Below, piece by piece: positions 23,076 to 31,633 of a stretch of DNA of 64,000 nt (its first letter is position 1; each line of letters opens with the position of its first letter). Source of the stretch: Thiomonas sp. X19. GTDB lineage: Bacteria; Pseudomonadota; Gammaproteobacteria; Burkholderiales; Burkholderiaceae_C. Under the pieces are notes generated by a model, which saw only the letters and a list, made by a program, of their open reading frames with translations, made no database searches and was not told the DNA's origin. The translations under genes were made by a program, and so were the position numbers. The stretch covers positions 1,884,215 through 1,948,214 of the forward strand of contig NZ_LT605203.1 of the NCBI RefSeq assembly GCF_900089495.1, read 5' to 3'.

Positions 23076-24218
23076 TCAGTAGCGGTTGACCTTGTGCAGC
23101 AGGTCGGCGGACAAGGGCAGGGTAGCGAGCAGATGGGCGATGCGCGCGGCAGTCTGGCCGTCGCCATAGACATTGTGCGGCGGCCAGGGACCGTGAGTGA
23201 TGGAAGTCCGCACGGCGGTGGCGATGGAGGCGGCTTCGACGGGAACGTCGGCGGTGTTGGCGTTGCGCTCGCGCAGGTTCTGCCGCGTGCCGACGTTGAC
23301 CGCCGGCGTGCCGAAGCTGGCGGCTTCGATGATGCCCGAGGAGGAATTGCCGACCAGCACGGCGGCGTGGCGCAGTGCGGCCAGATACGCCGGGCGCGGC
23401 AGATGGGTGATGCGCTTGAGCCCCGGCCAGCGTTGCGCTTCGAGCGCTTGCACGATGTGGCCCGAGCCGGCGTCGGCATTGGGCGCGAGCCAGATGACGT
23501 CGAAGTCCGTGCCTGCACCGGCAGCGCGCAGACCCTCCAGCAGCGCCCCGGTTTGCTGGGCGGCGTCTTCGGCCTCTTGCACGACGGGGTGGAACACGAC
23601 CAGAGCGTAGGGGCGACCAGCCTTCAGACCGAGCGCATCGAGTGCGCTGGCGCGCGGCGCGGTGAGCGCGGCGCCCAGATCGTCCAGCCCCGGCGCGCCG
23701 ACCACATGCACCCGCCGCGGCTCTTCACCCATGGCGATCAGCCGTTCGCGCGATTCCGTGGTGGCGCAGAAATGCAGCGCGGCGAGTTTGCTGATGGCGT
23801 GGCGCACGGCTTCGTCCACCGTGCCCGAACGCTCGCCGCCATGAATGTGAATGGCGGGCACGCCCAGATGCAGCGCGGCGGTGGCCCCGGCCAGCATCTC
23901 GCCGCGGTCGCCCAGCAGCAGCAGGGCGTCGGGGCGCTCGGCGGCGAGCACGTCGACCAGGCCCAGCAGGGTTTGGCCGACGGCGCGCGCCATGCCGCTG
24001 CGGTCGCGCGCCTGCACGTCGCTGGGAATGCGCGCCGCTAGCGCCAAGCCGCTGGCGGCGATCTCATCGACCGTGTGGCCGTAGTCCGGGTGCAAGTGCA
24101 TGCCGGTGACGGCCACGGCGACATCGAGCGCCGGATGCGCGGCGGCGGTGCGCAGGCTGCGCTGCATCAAGCCGAAGTCGGCGCGGGTCCCGCTCAGGTA
24201 AAGAATGCGGCGGGTCAT
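23076..24218 (-). CDS. neuC: Hydrolysing UDP-sugar 2-epimerase, NeuC/LegG family
   Basis: This 380-residue enzyme hydrolyses UDP while inverting C2 of a UDP-GlcNAc-like sugar, releasing the hexose that NeuB condenses with PEP. It shows LYLSGTRADFGLM, the LLLGDRGEMLAGATAA core, HIHGGERSGTVDEAVRHAISK and the C-terminal GNSSSGIIEAASFG motif. I chose the ATG at 24218 because it overlaps the neuB stop as ATGA. The dehydratase-aminotransferase-acetyltransferase trio next to it suggests LegG function (2,4-diacetamido substrate) rather than plain NeuC. Confidence 0.88.
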   Translation of the reverse strand: MTRRILYLSGTRADFGLMQRSLRTAAAHPALDVAVAVTGMHLHPDYGHTVDEIAASGLALAARIPSDVQARDRSGMARAVGQTLLGLVDVLAAERPDALLLLGDRGEMLAGATAALHLGVPAIHIHGGERSGTVDEAVRHAISKLAALHFCATTESRERLIAMGEEPRRVHVVGAPGLDDLGAALTAPRASALDALGLKAGRPYALVVFHPVVQEAEDAAQQTGALLEGLRAAGAGTDFDVIWLAPNADAGSGHIVQALEAQRWPGLKRITHLPRPAYLAALRHAAVLVGNSSSGIIEAASFGTPAVNVGTRQNLRERNANTADVPVEAASIATAVRTSITHGPWPPHNVYGDGQTAARIAHLLATLPLSADLLHKVNRY

Positions 24219-25264
24219 GCCAGATCGGCCCATTGCAAGGCACGGCCGGCGGCGGTGTCGGCGCGCAGGCGTTTGCCGATGACGGCGTCGAGTTCCGCTG
24301 CGGCAATGCCGCTGGCGGGGCGGCGCAGTTGCAGGTGGCCGCGCTTGAGCACCGTGCCGGCGGACAACGCTGCGGCCAGCACTACGCTGCGACGGGCGAC
24401 GGCGCGCACTTCGAGCTCATCCGGGCGCGGCGCTTTCACGCCATCGCCCAGCATGGCTTCGATGCGGCGGATGTCTTGCACCAGGGCGGTGAACTCGGGC
24501 AACTCGCTCGATGCCTGATGATCGGGGCCGGGCAGCTTGCGGTCGAGGGTGATGTGCTTTTCCACCACGCCGGCACCCATCGCCACGGCGGCGAGCGCGG
24601 CGGCGTTGCCCAGGCTGTGGTCGGAATAGCCGACGGGCAGGCCGGTGGCGTCGGCCAAAGTGCGCAGGGCGCGCAGGTTGAGCGCGGCGTCGGGCGCGGG
24701 GTAGGCGGAGGTGCAGTGCAGCAGCACCAGCGGCGCTTGCATCGGTGCGGCGGCCTGGGGCGTTCCGCGTTGTTCCCATATGGCGCGCACCCAGCGCACC
24801 GCTTGCTGCGCCTCGCCCAGATCGGCCATGCCGGTGGAGAGGATGAGCGGCAGGCCGCTGGCTGCGGCTTTCTCCAGCAGCGGGCGATTGACGATTTCGC
24901 CCGAGGAGATTTTCAGCCGCCGCACGTTCAGACTGGTGAGCAGATCCACCGCGTTTTCCGAAAACGGCGTGGACATGAATTCGATGCCCACCCGCGCGCA
25001 ATGCGCGGCCACGGCCCGATGTTGCTCCGCGCTGAGTTCGAGCTTGCGCAGCATGGCGAGCTGGTCGGTCTCGCCGGTATTGCCTTGCTGATAGGCGGCG
25101 GTGGCGGTGCCGGGCAGGGCCAGGTCCTCGGCGCGGAAGGTCTGGAACTTGACCGCGTCGGCCCCGGCGGCGTGGGCGGCGTCAATCAGTTGCAGGGCGA
25201 GGTCGAGCCGGCCGTTGTGGTTGACGCCGGCTTCGGCAATGATGAACACGCGGTCGTTGGGCAT
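24215..25264 (-). CDS. neuB: Nonulosonic acid synthase, NeuB/LegI family
   Basis: The 349-residue enzyme condenses a hexose with phosphoenolpyruvate to form a nine-carbon sugar acid. The N-terminal TIM barrel begins IIAEAGVNHNGR and contains KFQTFRAEDLA, FMSTPFSENAVDLL, KISSGE and EKHITLDRKLPGPDHQAS. The C-terminal SAF/antifreeze-like domain binds substrate in the partner subunit and is seen from ELEVRAVARRSVV. The ATG at 25264 fits family N termini; an upstream ATG at 25306 overlaps the neuA gene. Its stop overlaps the neuC start. Confidence 0.9.
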   Translation of the reverse strand: MPNDRVFIIAEAGVNHNGRLDLALQLIDAAHAAGADAVKFQTFRAEDLALPGTATAAYQQGNTGETDQLAMLRKLELSAEQHRAVAAHCARVGIEFMSTPFSENAVDLLTSLNVRRLKISSGEIVNRPLLEKAAASGLPLILSTGMADLGEAQQAVRWVRAIWEQRGTPQAAAPMQAPLVLLHCTSAYPAPDAALNLRALRTLADATGLPVGYSDHSLGNAAALAAVAMGAGVVEKHITLDRKLPGPDHQASSELPEFTALVQDIRRIEAMLGDGVKAPRPDELEVRAVARRSVVLAAALSAGTVLKRGHLQLRRPASGIAAAELDAVIGKRLRADTAAGRALQWADLA

Positions 25265-25274
25265 GGCTTCGGAT

Positions 25275-25985
25275 TCAGGACGATTGGCGCGCTTGTTCAC
25301 GTGCATAGTGCCATTCGGCGAGGGCGAAGTCGTCGGCGGTGTCGATGTCCACCGAACGCGCGGCGGGCATGATGTGGGCCGCGACCTTCACGCTCCACAG
25401 CCCGTGACTGGCCGCATGGCGCAGCGCAGCCCGCCGCCAGACGTAGATGGAGCCATTCAGCGCCCACACGGCGGGCGCGCTTTGCCGTGCGGCCAGGCCG
25501 CCGCCTTTGCTGATGCCCACGTGGCCGTCGGGCTGCTGCTCGACGAGGTTGAAATAGGGGTTGAAGCCGCTGTCGAAGGCGGTGAGCACGAGGCCGGGAG
25601 CGTCGGAGGCGTCCGCCAGGGCGAGGCAACCGTCCAGGTCTTCGCGCCGCCGCAGCGGCGAGGTGGGCTGCAGATCGACGATGCGTTCAATCGTCTGTCC
25701 TTGCGCTTCCAGGTGTGCGACGAGATGCTCGATGACGGGCAGTTTCGGCGTGTCGTCCCGCGCCAGTTCGGGCGCACGCAGATAGGGCACGGTCGCGCCA
25801 GCCTCGCGCGCAACGCGGGCGATCTCGGCGTCGTCGGTGGAGACGTACACGCCGGAGATGGCCGGCTGCGCCAGCGCGAAGGCAATGCTGTGCGCGATGA
25901 GCGGTTTGCCCGCGAACGGCAGGATGTTCTTGCCCGGCAGCCCCTTGCTGCCGCCGCGCGCGCAGATGGTGGCGATGGTGGTCAT
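25275..25985 (-). CDS. neuA: CMP-nonulosonate cytidylyltransferase, NeuA/LegF family
   Basis: This 236-residue enzyme activates the nonulosonic acid with CTP, giving the CMP-sugar donor for transfer to a surface glycan. It shows the nucleotide-binding ICARGGSKGLPGKN loop, YVSTDDAEIARVA, the LQPTSPLRR motif and the C-terminal DIDTADDFALAE. The ATG at 25985 begins exactly at the conserved strand and lies five bases after the vapC stop. It ends ten bases before neuB. Confidence 0.9.
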   Translation of the reverse strand: MTTIATICARGGSKGLPGKNILPFAGKPLIAHSIAFALAQPAISGVYVSTDDAEIARVAREAGATVPYLRAPELARDDTPKLPVIEHLVAHLEAQGQTIERIVDLQPTSPLRRREDLDGCLALADASDAPGLVLTAFDSGFNPYFNLVEQQPDGHVGISKGGGLAARQSAPAVWALNGSIYVWRRAALRHAASHGLWSVKVAAHIMPAARSVDIDTADDFALAEWHYAREQARQSS

Positions 25986-25990
25986 GGGGT

Positions 25991-26395
25991 TCACCAAATG
26001 CAGCGCAAGCCGGGAAGCCGATGCAGTTTTTCATCCACGGTGATCAGCGGAGCGCGCCATTCCAGCGCGGTGGCGGCAATCAGACGGTCGGCTGGATCGT
26101 TGCGCAAAAGATCCGGGTGCTGGGTACGCTGCGCAATGCGTGCGGTGATCGGCAAGACTTGCAAGTTGAGGGCACTGATGATGTCGTCGATATAGCCTGC
26201 CACGTTGTCTGCGGCGATGGTGAGCCTGCCCTTGGCACCCAGCATGGCAATTTCCCAGAGACTGATGCTGCAGCAGGCCAGGTCGCCGCTTTCCGCGGCT
26301 TCATCCATGGTTTGACGGGCTTTGGGGCCGAGTCGTTGCGGTGCATCCGCCCAAAACAGCAGGGCGTGCGTGTCACAGATGATCGGCATCGGCAT
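25991..26395 (-). CDS. vapC: PIN-domain toxin, VapC family
   Basis: VapC toxins are Mg-dependent RNases that cleave tRNA or rRNA. This protein is 134 residues, or 132 from the second ATG. The acidic PIN residues are visible: D in ICDTHALLFWA, E in SLWEIAM, D in NDPADRLIAATAL and D in ITVDEKLH. The gene overlaps the vapB stop by about 20 bases and ends five bases before neuA. It therefore sits within the sugar operon. Confidence 0.88.
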   Translation of the reverse strand: MPMPIICDTHALLFWADAPQRLGPKARQTMDEAAESGDLACCSISLWEIAMLGAKGRLTIAADNVAGYIDDIISALNLQVLPITARIAQRTQHPDLLRNDPADRLIAATALEWRAPLITVDEKLHRLPGLRCIW

Positions 26396-26618
26396 TCCAC
26401 GCGTCCGTCATGGGTGCGAGAACATCGCCTGCGATCACCCGCCCGCGCTGTGCGGCAAGCCGTTGCAGTGCAGCATCGCGTGCATTCTGGGTGCGATTGG
26501 GGCCAAGTTCCGCCACGGTTTTTCCTCGCACGGTGATGGCAATGCGCTCGCCTTGCTGGGCGCGGCGGACCAGGGACGGCAGATTGTCACGCAGAGAGGT
26601 GAGTGAGATGGTGGTCAT
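26373..26618 (-). CDS. vapB: Antitoxin of the vapBC pair (Phd/YefM-like)
   Basis: The 81-residue antitoxin begins MTTISLTSLRDNLPSLVRRA and contains ERIAITVRGKTVAEL, the dimerising DNA-binding fold of Phd/YefM antitoxins that often pair with PIN toxins. The C terminus (AWNADADHL) should wrap the VapC active site. I chose the ATG at 26618; an upstream in-frame start at 26636 lies in the promoter palindrome zone. A TGTAC-GTACA inverted repeat upstream is the likely autoregulatory operator. Confidence 0.85.
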   Translation of the reverse strand: MTTISLTSLRDNLPSLVRRAQQGERIAITVRGKTVAELGPNRTQNARDAALQRLAAQRGRVIAGDVLAPMTDAWNADADHL

Positions 26619-26638
26619 GGCAAGACTCGAATCCAATC

Positions 26639-26657
26639 TGTACAGAAAGAATGTACA
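26639..26657 (-). promoter_or_regulatory. Probable vapBC operator, inverted repeat
   Basis: TGTAC and GTACA are separated by nine bases, 21 bases upstream of the vapB ATG and just past the stop of the glycosyltransferase-like gene. Antitoxins of this type repress through such palindromes. The AT-rich patch to its right (AAATTATAG) may hold the promoter. Confidence 0.6.
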
Positions 26658-26659
26658 AA

Positions 26660-28063
26660 TTATAGTGCGCTGATTGCAGCAGGCTTGTGGAATGGCGAGA
26701 GCGTCGCGTTGCCGAGCAGCGCCAGCGCTTCATCCGCCACCGCATCGGCCGCCAGGGTCGGTCGCGCCCAGGTCGTGGGTTCGGGGCGGTGGTCCAGAAC
26801 GGCGTTGACGGCGGCTGGCAAGTCGGGCACATCCGCCACGCCTTGGGCAATGCCCAGGGTGGCGAAGCTGAAGGCCGACAGTGCGCCCGGCGAGCATTGC
26901 ATGGCCAGCACCGGAATGCCCACGCTGGCCGCCTGCAGGCCCACGGTGGTGGTTTGCACCACGACACCATCGGCAGCGAGGATCAGCGGGTCGATGGGCT
27001 CTGCGCCGGGCACGCTGAAATGCACTGCGGGGCTGTCGGGCAGGCGCGGGTAGCGGTGCCAGTGGTTGGGATGGTGGCGCACGATGAGTGCGGCATCCGG
27101 GCGCGTCTGCGTCCAGCGGCGCAATTCGGCTTCCATCGCCAGCGGCAGCGCGTCGCCTTCGGGCCAGCGGGTATCGGGATGGCTGCGCGGTTCCGGGTGG
27201 GCGGCAAGCAGAACCACCTTTTTGTCTTGCCAGCCGAGTTGAGCGCGGAATGCGGCGGCGGCTTGGCGCGTGGCGGCGCTGTGCAGGGCGTCGAACGCCG
27301 GGTTGCCGGTGATGGCGATGATCTCCGGCGCCCAGCCTGCGCGCATGAGGTTGTCGCGCACGGCATCACTCAGCACGCAGACGCGGCTGGGGTGGCGGGT
27401 GCGGGCGGCGAAGGCGTCGCCGACGAAAGCCGACGGGCCGCCCCCAGGCTTTCGCTCCCGCTCGGGGGGGGAGGTCCGCTCGCGGACTTCCAGGGGCGCA
27501 GCCAGGCCGAACAGGTCGAGCATGGACAGACTGGGAACTCCTGCCTCCGATGCTGCATCGACCACCGCCTGTTCGCTGCGTGGCGAGTTGGTCGCCAGCA
27601 CCAGATCGGGTTTGAACTGCGAGAGGATGCGGCGGAAAAAACCGATGGGGTAGAAGCCGTGGCGGCCTTTTTCCGTGAGCACTTGCTGTGCGGCCACCGC
27701 GCCGAGCTGCCGCTGCAAATCCCAGGCGTTGACGCCGAGATAGGCCAGGGTTTCGGCCTCGGGAATGTCGGGGTGGGTGTTGCCGGCTTGCAGGGCGCGG
27801 CCCAGGCCCAGCGCCTGTGTTTGTTCTTCGGGCGAGAGCAGATGCAGCAAATCCGCATAGCCCAGCGGCGTTTCGCCCGCGTCCAGCGCGGCGCGTCGGG
27901 CGGTGGTGAGGGCCAGCAGGTCGATGTGCGCGCCCGGCAGGCGCGCGCGCAACGACTTGAGCACCGGCAGCATCATGGCGATATGCCCGCCACCGTAGGC
28001 CACGGCGAGAAGGCGTGGGCTGGCTGATGGATTGGCTGGTGTGCTGGCTGTGGTCGTGTTCAT
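26660..28063 (-). CDS. GT-B-fold glycosyltransferase-like protein
   Basis: The 467-residue protein has a GT-B-like architecture. An N-terminal Rossmann half begins LLAVAYGGGHIAMMLPVLKSL. A C-terminal half contains ALIVRHHPNHWHRYP and LILAADGVVVQTTTVGLQAASVGIPVLAM, similar to the nucleotide-sugar binding half of UDP-GlcNAc 2-epimerases and capsule glycosyltransferases. In this locus it could transfer the CMP-nonulosonate or another sugar, but that is inference. A hairpin element lies between LEVRERT and VGDAFAARTRHPSR, adding about 20 residues. The start at 28063 is 13 bases after the asparagine-synthase stop. Confidence 0.65.
   Translation of the reverse strand: MNTTTASTPANPSASPRLLAVAYGGGHIAMMLPVLKSLRARLPGAHIDLLALTTARRAALDAGETPLGYADLLHLLSPEEQTQALGLGRALQAGNTHPDIPEAETLAYLGVNAWDLQRQLGAVAAQQVLTEKGRHGFYPIGFFRRILSQFKPDLVLATNSPRSEQAVVDAASEAGVPSLSMLDLFGLAAPLEVRERTSPPERERKPGGGPSAFVGDAFAARTRHPSRVCVLSDAVRDNLMRAGWAPEIIAITGNPAFDALHSAATRQAAAAFRAQLGWQDKKVVLLAAHPEPRSHPDTRWPEGDALPLAMEAELRRWTQTRPDAALIVRHHPNHWHRYPRLPDSPAVHFSVPGAEPIDPLILAADGVVVQTTTVGLQAASVGIPVLAMQCSPGALSAFSFATLGIAQGVADVPDLPAAVNAVLDHRPEPTTWARPTLAADAVADEALALLGNATLSPFHKPAAISAL
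27424..27480 (-). repeat. Intragenic hairpin element, copy E
   Basis: The copy lies in sense orientation in the glycosyltransferase-like gene. Arms at 27424-27431 and 27447-27454 (CGAAAGCC and GGCTTTCG) pair perfectly around a 15-base loop, preceded on the gene strand by a CCCCCCCGAGCGGG half. The stem sequence differs completely from copies B and D yet remains complementary. Confidence 0.82.
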
Positions 28064-28076
28064 CGGGGCGCTGTGC

Positions 28077-29960
28077 TCAGTCTGGAAGCTGCGGCTCGAA
28101 GCGCTGCGCCCACAGTTCCAGCGCGGCCAGGGCGCGCAGCTCGCGGGTGTGGTTGGCGCCACCCGACACATGGTCGTCGAACAGCTTGCGCACCTGCGCC
28201 ATGTCGAACAGGCGCGTGCCCAAGGCGTTTGGGGCGAACAGCAGGTCGTGCAGCCATTGTTTGCGCGCGCCGCGGAACCAGTCGCCGATCGGCACGGTGA
28301 ACATCTGCTTTTTGCGGTGGGCGAGGTCGGCACCGATGAGGGGTTCCACCGCGCGTTTGAACCAGTGCTTCTTGTCGCCGTTGTGCAGCTTGGTGCCGCC
28401 TTCGGCGCGGAAGGCGAATTCCATCATCCGCCAGTCGAGGAAGGGCGTGCGCGCCTCCAGCGACACGGCCATGCCCATGCGGTCCGGCTTGACCAGGTTG
28501 TTGCCCGGCAGCAGCAACATCATGTCGAGGAAGAGCATCTGGTTGACGCGGTCGAAGTGCGCAGCCTGCTCGAACCAGGGCGCGGCCACGTCGCGCACGC
28601 TGTCCACGTCGGCCAGTTTGCGGCGTAGCCAGGGCTGGAACAGGGCGGCGCGGGCCTGGGCGCCGAACAGGCCCGTGTGCTCGACGTATTGCCGGGCGAA
28701 GCCGGCGGCGGGCAAGTCGCGCAACGCGGGGTCGGCCATGAAGCCGGCGTATTTGTCGTACCCGGCGAAGAGTTCGTCGCCGCCGTCGCCGGTGAGCACG
28801 ACTTTGACGTCCTGCACGGCGAGTTCGCTCACCTTCAGCGTGGGCATGAACGAGGCATCGCCGTGCGGCTGGTCGCAATGCCACAGCACATTCGCCCAGT
28901 CGTCCAGCATGTCGGGCTGGACGATCTGCTCGCGGTGCGTTGCGCCGAAGCGCTGCGCCGCGTCGCGGGCGAAGGGCGACTCGTCGAAGCGCGGGTCCGG
29001 AAAGCCGATGCAGAAGCTGCGCACCGGCTCGCGCTCGAGGGAGCGCCGGGCCGCCCCAAGTTCCCTCGACTCCCCTGGGGGCCGGGCCGGGCTCGGCCCC
29101 GCCCCGGGGGTGCCCATATGCCGCGCCATCAGCGCCACCACGGTGCTGGAATCGACCCCGCCGGAGAGAAACGCGCCGAATGGGACGTCGGCGCGCAGCC
29201 GCAGGCGCACGGCGTCGTCGAGCAGGGCGAGGAAGTCGTCCTGCCAGGCGCTGAAGTGTTGTGCGGCAGGTTGCTGCTCGGCCAGGCTCCACCAGCGCCG
29301 GGTTGCGCTGCCGGTTGATGTGAGGCTGAGCACGGTGCCGGGCATCACATGCCGAACGCCCGCAAACAGGGTGAAGGGCGGCGGCACATAGTTGTAGGCG
29401 AGGTAGTGCTGCAGCGCGGGCAGGTCGAGCGTGGGCTTACCCGGCTGCGCGGCCAGCAGCGCCTTGATCTCGGAGCCGAAGAGCACGCGGCTGCCGTCGT
29501 CCTGCACGAACAGGGGTTTGACGCCAATACGGTCTCGCACCAGATGGAGGGTTGGCAGGTCGGGATTGCGCGCATCAAAAATGGCGATGGCGAACATGCC
29601 GTTGAGGCGCGGAAGAAAGTCCAGACCTTCGCGCTCGTACAGGCGCAGCAGCACTTCGGTGTCGCTGTGGTCGGTGTGGAAGCGCACGCCCTGGCGCTGC
29701 AGTCCGGCGCGCAGCTCCACATGGTTGAAGATCTCGCCGTTTTGCGCCAGCGCGATCTTGCCGTCGTCGCTGACGAAGGGCTGATGGCCGCCCGCGATGT
29801 CGATGATGGACAGCCGCCGGTTGCCGATGGCGACTCCCTTTGCTTCGAACACGCCGCTGTCGTCCGGCCCGCGGTGGACGAGGCTGGCGTCCATCGCCGC
29901 CAGCGCCTGCGCTGCAAGGCTGCTGCCGGAGCGGTCGAAATAGCCGTAGATGCCGCACAT
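28077..29960 (-). CDS. asnB: Glutamine-dependent asparagine synthase-like protein
   Basis: The 627-residue protein has an N-terminal glutaminase domain with catalytic Cys2 (MCGIYGYFDR), HRGPDDSG and QNGEIFNH. The C-terminal synthetase domain has the ATP-pyrophosphatase loop SGGVDSSTVVALMA and LTGDGGDELFAGYDKY. Paralogues in polysaccharide loci often amidate sugar acids rather than aspartate. Both motif sets are intact. A hairpin element follows the P-loop helix (after MARHMG) and adds about 25 residues before PVRSFCIGF. The start is the ATG at 29960, after a 129-base gap downstream of the sugar transferase. Confidence 0.88.
   Translation of the reverse strand: MCGIYGYFDRSGSSLAAQALAAMDASLVHRGPDDSGVFEAKGVAIGNRRLSIIDIAGGHQPFVSDDGKIALAQNGEIFNHVELRAGLQRQGVRFHTDHSDTEVLLRLYEREGLDFLPRLNGMFAIAIFDARNPDLPTLHLVRDRIGVKPLFVQDDGSRVLFGSEIKALLAAQPGKPTLDLPALQHYLAYNYVPPPFTLFAGVRHVMPGTVLSLTSTGSATRRWWSLAEQQPAAQHFSAWQDDFLALLDDAVRLRLRADVPFGAFLSGGVDSSTVVALMARHMGTPGAGPSPARPPGESRELGAARRSLEREPVRSFCIGFPDPRFDESPFARDAAQRFGATHREQIVQPDMLDDWANVLWHCDQPHGDASFMPTLKVSELAVQDVKVVLTGDGGDELFAGYDKYAGFMADPALRDLPAAGFARQYVEHTGLFGAQARAALFQPWLRRKLADVDSVRDVAAPWFEQAAHFDRVNQMLFLDMMLLLPGNNLVKPDRMGMAVSLEARTPFLDWRMMEFAFRAEGGTKLHNGDKKHWFKRAVEPLIGADLAHRKKQMFTVPIGDWFRGARKQWLHDLLFAPNALGTRLFDMAQVRKLFDDHVSGGANHTRELRALAALELWAQRFEPQLPD
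29036..29110 (-). repeat. Intragenic hairpin element, copy F
   Basis: The copy is in sense orientation in the asparagine synthase-like gene. Arms CGAGGGA (29036-29042) and TCCCTCG (29062-29068) pair around the same 15-base core loop as copy D, with one extra weak pair step. A GGCCCCCAGGGG-type segment follows at the other side. The reading frame through it differs from copy B. Confidence 0.82.
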
Positions 29961-30089
29961 GGTTCAAGCCGAAGTGAAAAGTGGGATTGTCGGTGACACG
30001 GGATCGGAAAGGCCCGCCGCGCGGGCGAGTTGCGTTCGAACTGGCAGCGGGCAAGGGCGGACAAAGAGCAGTGAAGCGGCGGCGCTGTC

Positions 30090-30644
30090 TCAGTTGCCGC
30101 CGGCCCGAAACAGTTGCCTTGCGGTCAGCCAGATGATGTACAGGTCGCGCCGCACGCCGTGGTGGCGCACATAGTCCAGATCGGCCTGCAGGCGTTGCTG
30201 GGGCGTGGCGCGCGAACGGTACAACGCCTGCGCCAGGCCGGTGATGCCAGGGCGCACGCTGCAGCGCAGGGCCCAGTCGGCGGGTGTGTAGTCGGCCGCT
30301 TGTGCGGGCACGTCGGGGCGCGGGCCGACCAGGCTCATGTCGCCGCGCAGCACGTTGATGAGTTGCGGCAGTTCGTCCAGGCTGGTGCGCCGCAGGATGC
30401 GCCCAACGCGGGTGATGCGCGGGTCGCCGCTGGCGGTGCGCTGCGGCCCCAGGCGCTCGGCATCCACCACCATGCTGCGGAATTTCAACACCATGAAGGG
30501 GCGGCCGCCGCGCCCCACGCGCAACTGGCCGAACAGCACCGGACGGCCGCTGTCGAACCAGACCGCCAGGGCCACCAAGGCCATGGGCAGCGCCAGCAGC
30601 AAGGCGGCGGCCAGGGCGATGGCGAGGTCGAACAGGCGCTTCAT
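30090..30644 (-). CDS. Undecaprenyl-phosphate sugar-1-phosphate transferase, PglC/WcaJ C-terminal type
   Basis: The 184-residue monotopic membrane enzyme would start glycan assembly by moving a sugar-1-phosphate onto undecaprenyl phosphate. It begins MKRLFDLAIALAAALLLALP, the re-entrant membrane helix. It carries the family motifs LKFRSMVVDAE, RRTSLDELPQLINVLRGDMSLVGPRP and RPGITGLAQ. Length equals the minimal PglC class. It lies between the aldolase and the asparagine synthase-like gene on the same strand. Confidence 0.9.
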   Translation of the reverse strand: MKRLFDLAIALAAALLLALPMALVALAVWFDSGRPVLFGQLRVGRGGRPFMVLKFRSMVVDAERLGPQRTASGDPRITRVGRILRRTSLDELPQLINVLRGDMSLVGPRPDVPAQAADYTPADWALRCSVRPGITGLAQALYRSRATPQQRLQADLDYVRHHGVRRDLYIIWLTARQLFRAGGN

Positions 30645-30722
30645 GGGGAGGTCAGTGCATGTCGTGGCAGCGCTGGGTGCGCAGGCGCACTGTGCGGCGC
30701 CCGGTCCAAAGGGGCCAAGTGT

Positions 30723-31607
30723 TCAAGCTGCCGACGCGTGCGTGGGCTGTGCAGCGCTTGGCGCCGACTCGCCCAAGATGGCGGCAGCCTTGGCGATCAG
30801 GTCGCGGGCCAGCAGGCGATCGCTCTCTACTTCGTCCGGCGTGCGTGTGGCCAGCACCTGCGCGGCATGCCGCAACCGCGCGATTTCGCAGCGGTAGACG
30901 CCCTGCCAGGCCAGCCCTGCCTGTGCGTGCCCGGGTTTGTGCACGCCTTCCAACATTTCGCGATTGAAGGTGCGCGAGAGGATCACGCTGCTGGAACCCA
31001 GGCGCAGATGCTCGGCCAGCACCACGCGGCCGGGCAGCAGGCCTTCGTCCAGCCGCGCAATGCCGCCGAAGCCAAAGCGCTTGCCGGCGGCCTGCGCGGC
31101 CTGCGCCACGCGCTCGACCACGCCGCTGCCGAGCGGCTCGAACATGAAGCGGGCGCCGAGTTGGCGGTGCAAGTCGTTCAAGCCGACGTAGATTTCATCC
31201 AGCCCCGGCAAGGTGGCCCAGGCGGGCAGCGATTCCAGCGCCGCCCGGGTCTCCAGCAAGGCCATGCCGCGAGCGCGGCCAGCGATATGGTGCAGGAAGG
31301 CCTGCAACACATCCGGCTGCTCGAACATCGGCAGCATCAGGGTGTCGGCTCCGGCAGCGATGGCCTGCCCGATCTCGTCGCCGCTGCCGGCATGCAGCGG
31401 ATTGATGCGCACGATCAGATCGGCCTTCGGCACCGCCGCGCGCACGCGGGCAATGTCCTCGGGACGGTGGTCGGAAATGAACGTTCCCAGTCCGCCTTGG
31501 CGCGCCTGCTTGCCCAGCCGCTCCAGATCCACCATGATCCGGCCCACGCCGCAAGCCTGGGCCAGGGCTGCGAATTCGGCATTGTTGGTGATCTGAATCC
31601 AGTCCAT
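30723..31607 (-). CDS. HpcH/HpaI aldolase/citrate lyase family protein
   Basis: The 294-residue protein has the class II pyruvate aldolase barrel: the divalent-metal acidic residue in MLPMFEQPD, RINPL early in the barrel, and YVGLNDLHRQLG, which aligns with the family's G-x-ND-L motif. It starts at the ATG at 31607, with MDWIQITNNAEF. In some polysaccharide loci such proteins make or break keto-deoxy sugars, but the substrate cannot be read from sequence. It is located between murJ and the initiating transferase. Confidence 0.75.
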   Translation of the reverse strand: MDWIQITNNAEFAALAQACGVGRIMVDLERLGKQARQGGLGTFISDHRPEDIARVRAAVPKADLIVRINPLHAGSGDEIGQAIAAGADTLMLPMFEQPDVLQAFLHHIAGRARGMALLETRAALESLPAWATLPGLDEIYVGLNDLHRQLGARFMFEPLGSGVVERVAQAAQAAGKRFGFGGIARLDEGLLPGRVVLAEHLRLGSSSVILSRTFNREMLEGVHKPGHAQAGLAWQGVYRCEIARLRHAAQVLATRTPDEVESDRLLARDLIAKAAAILGESAPSAAQPTHASAA

Positions 31608-31633
31608 GCGGGGTGGAAAATTGGCGGTTTGAA

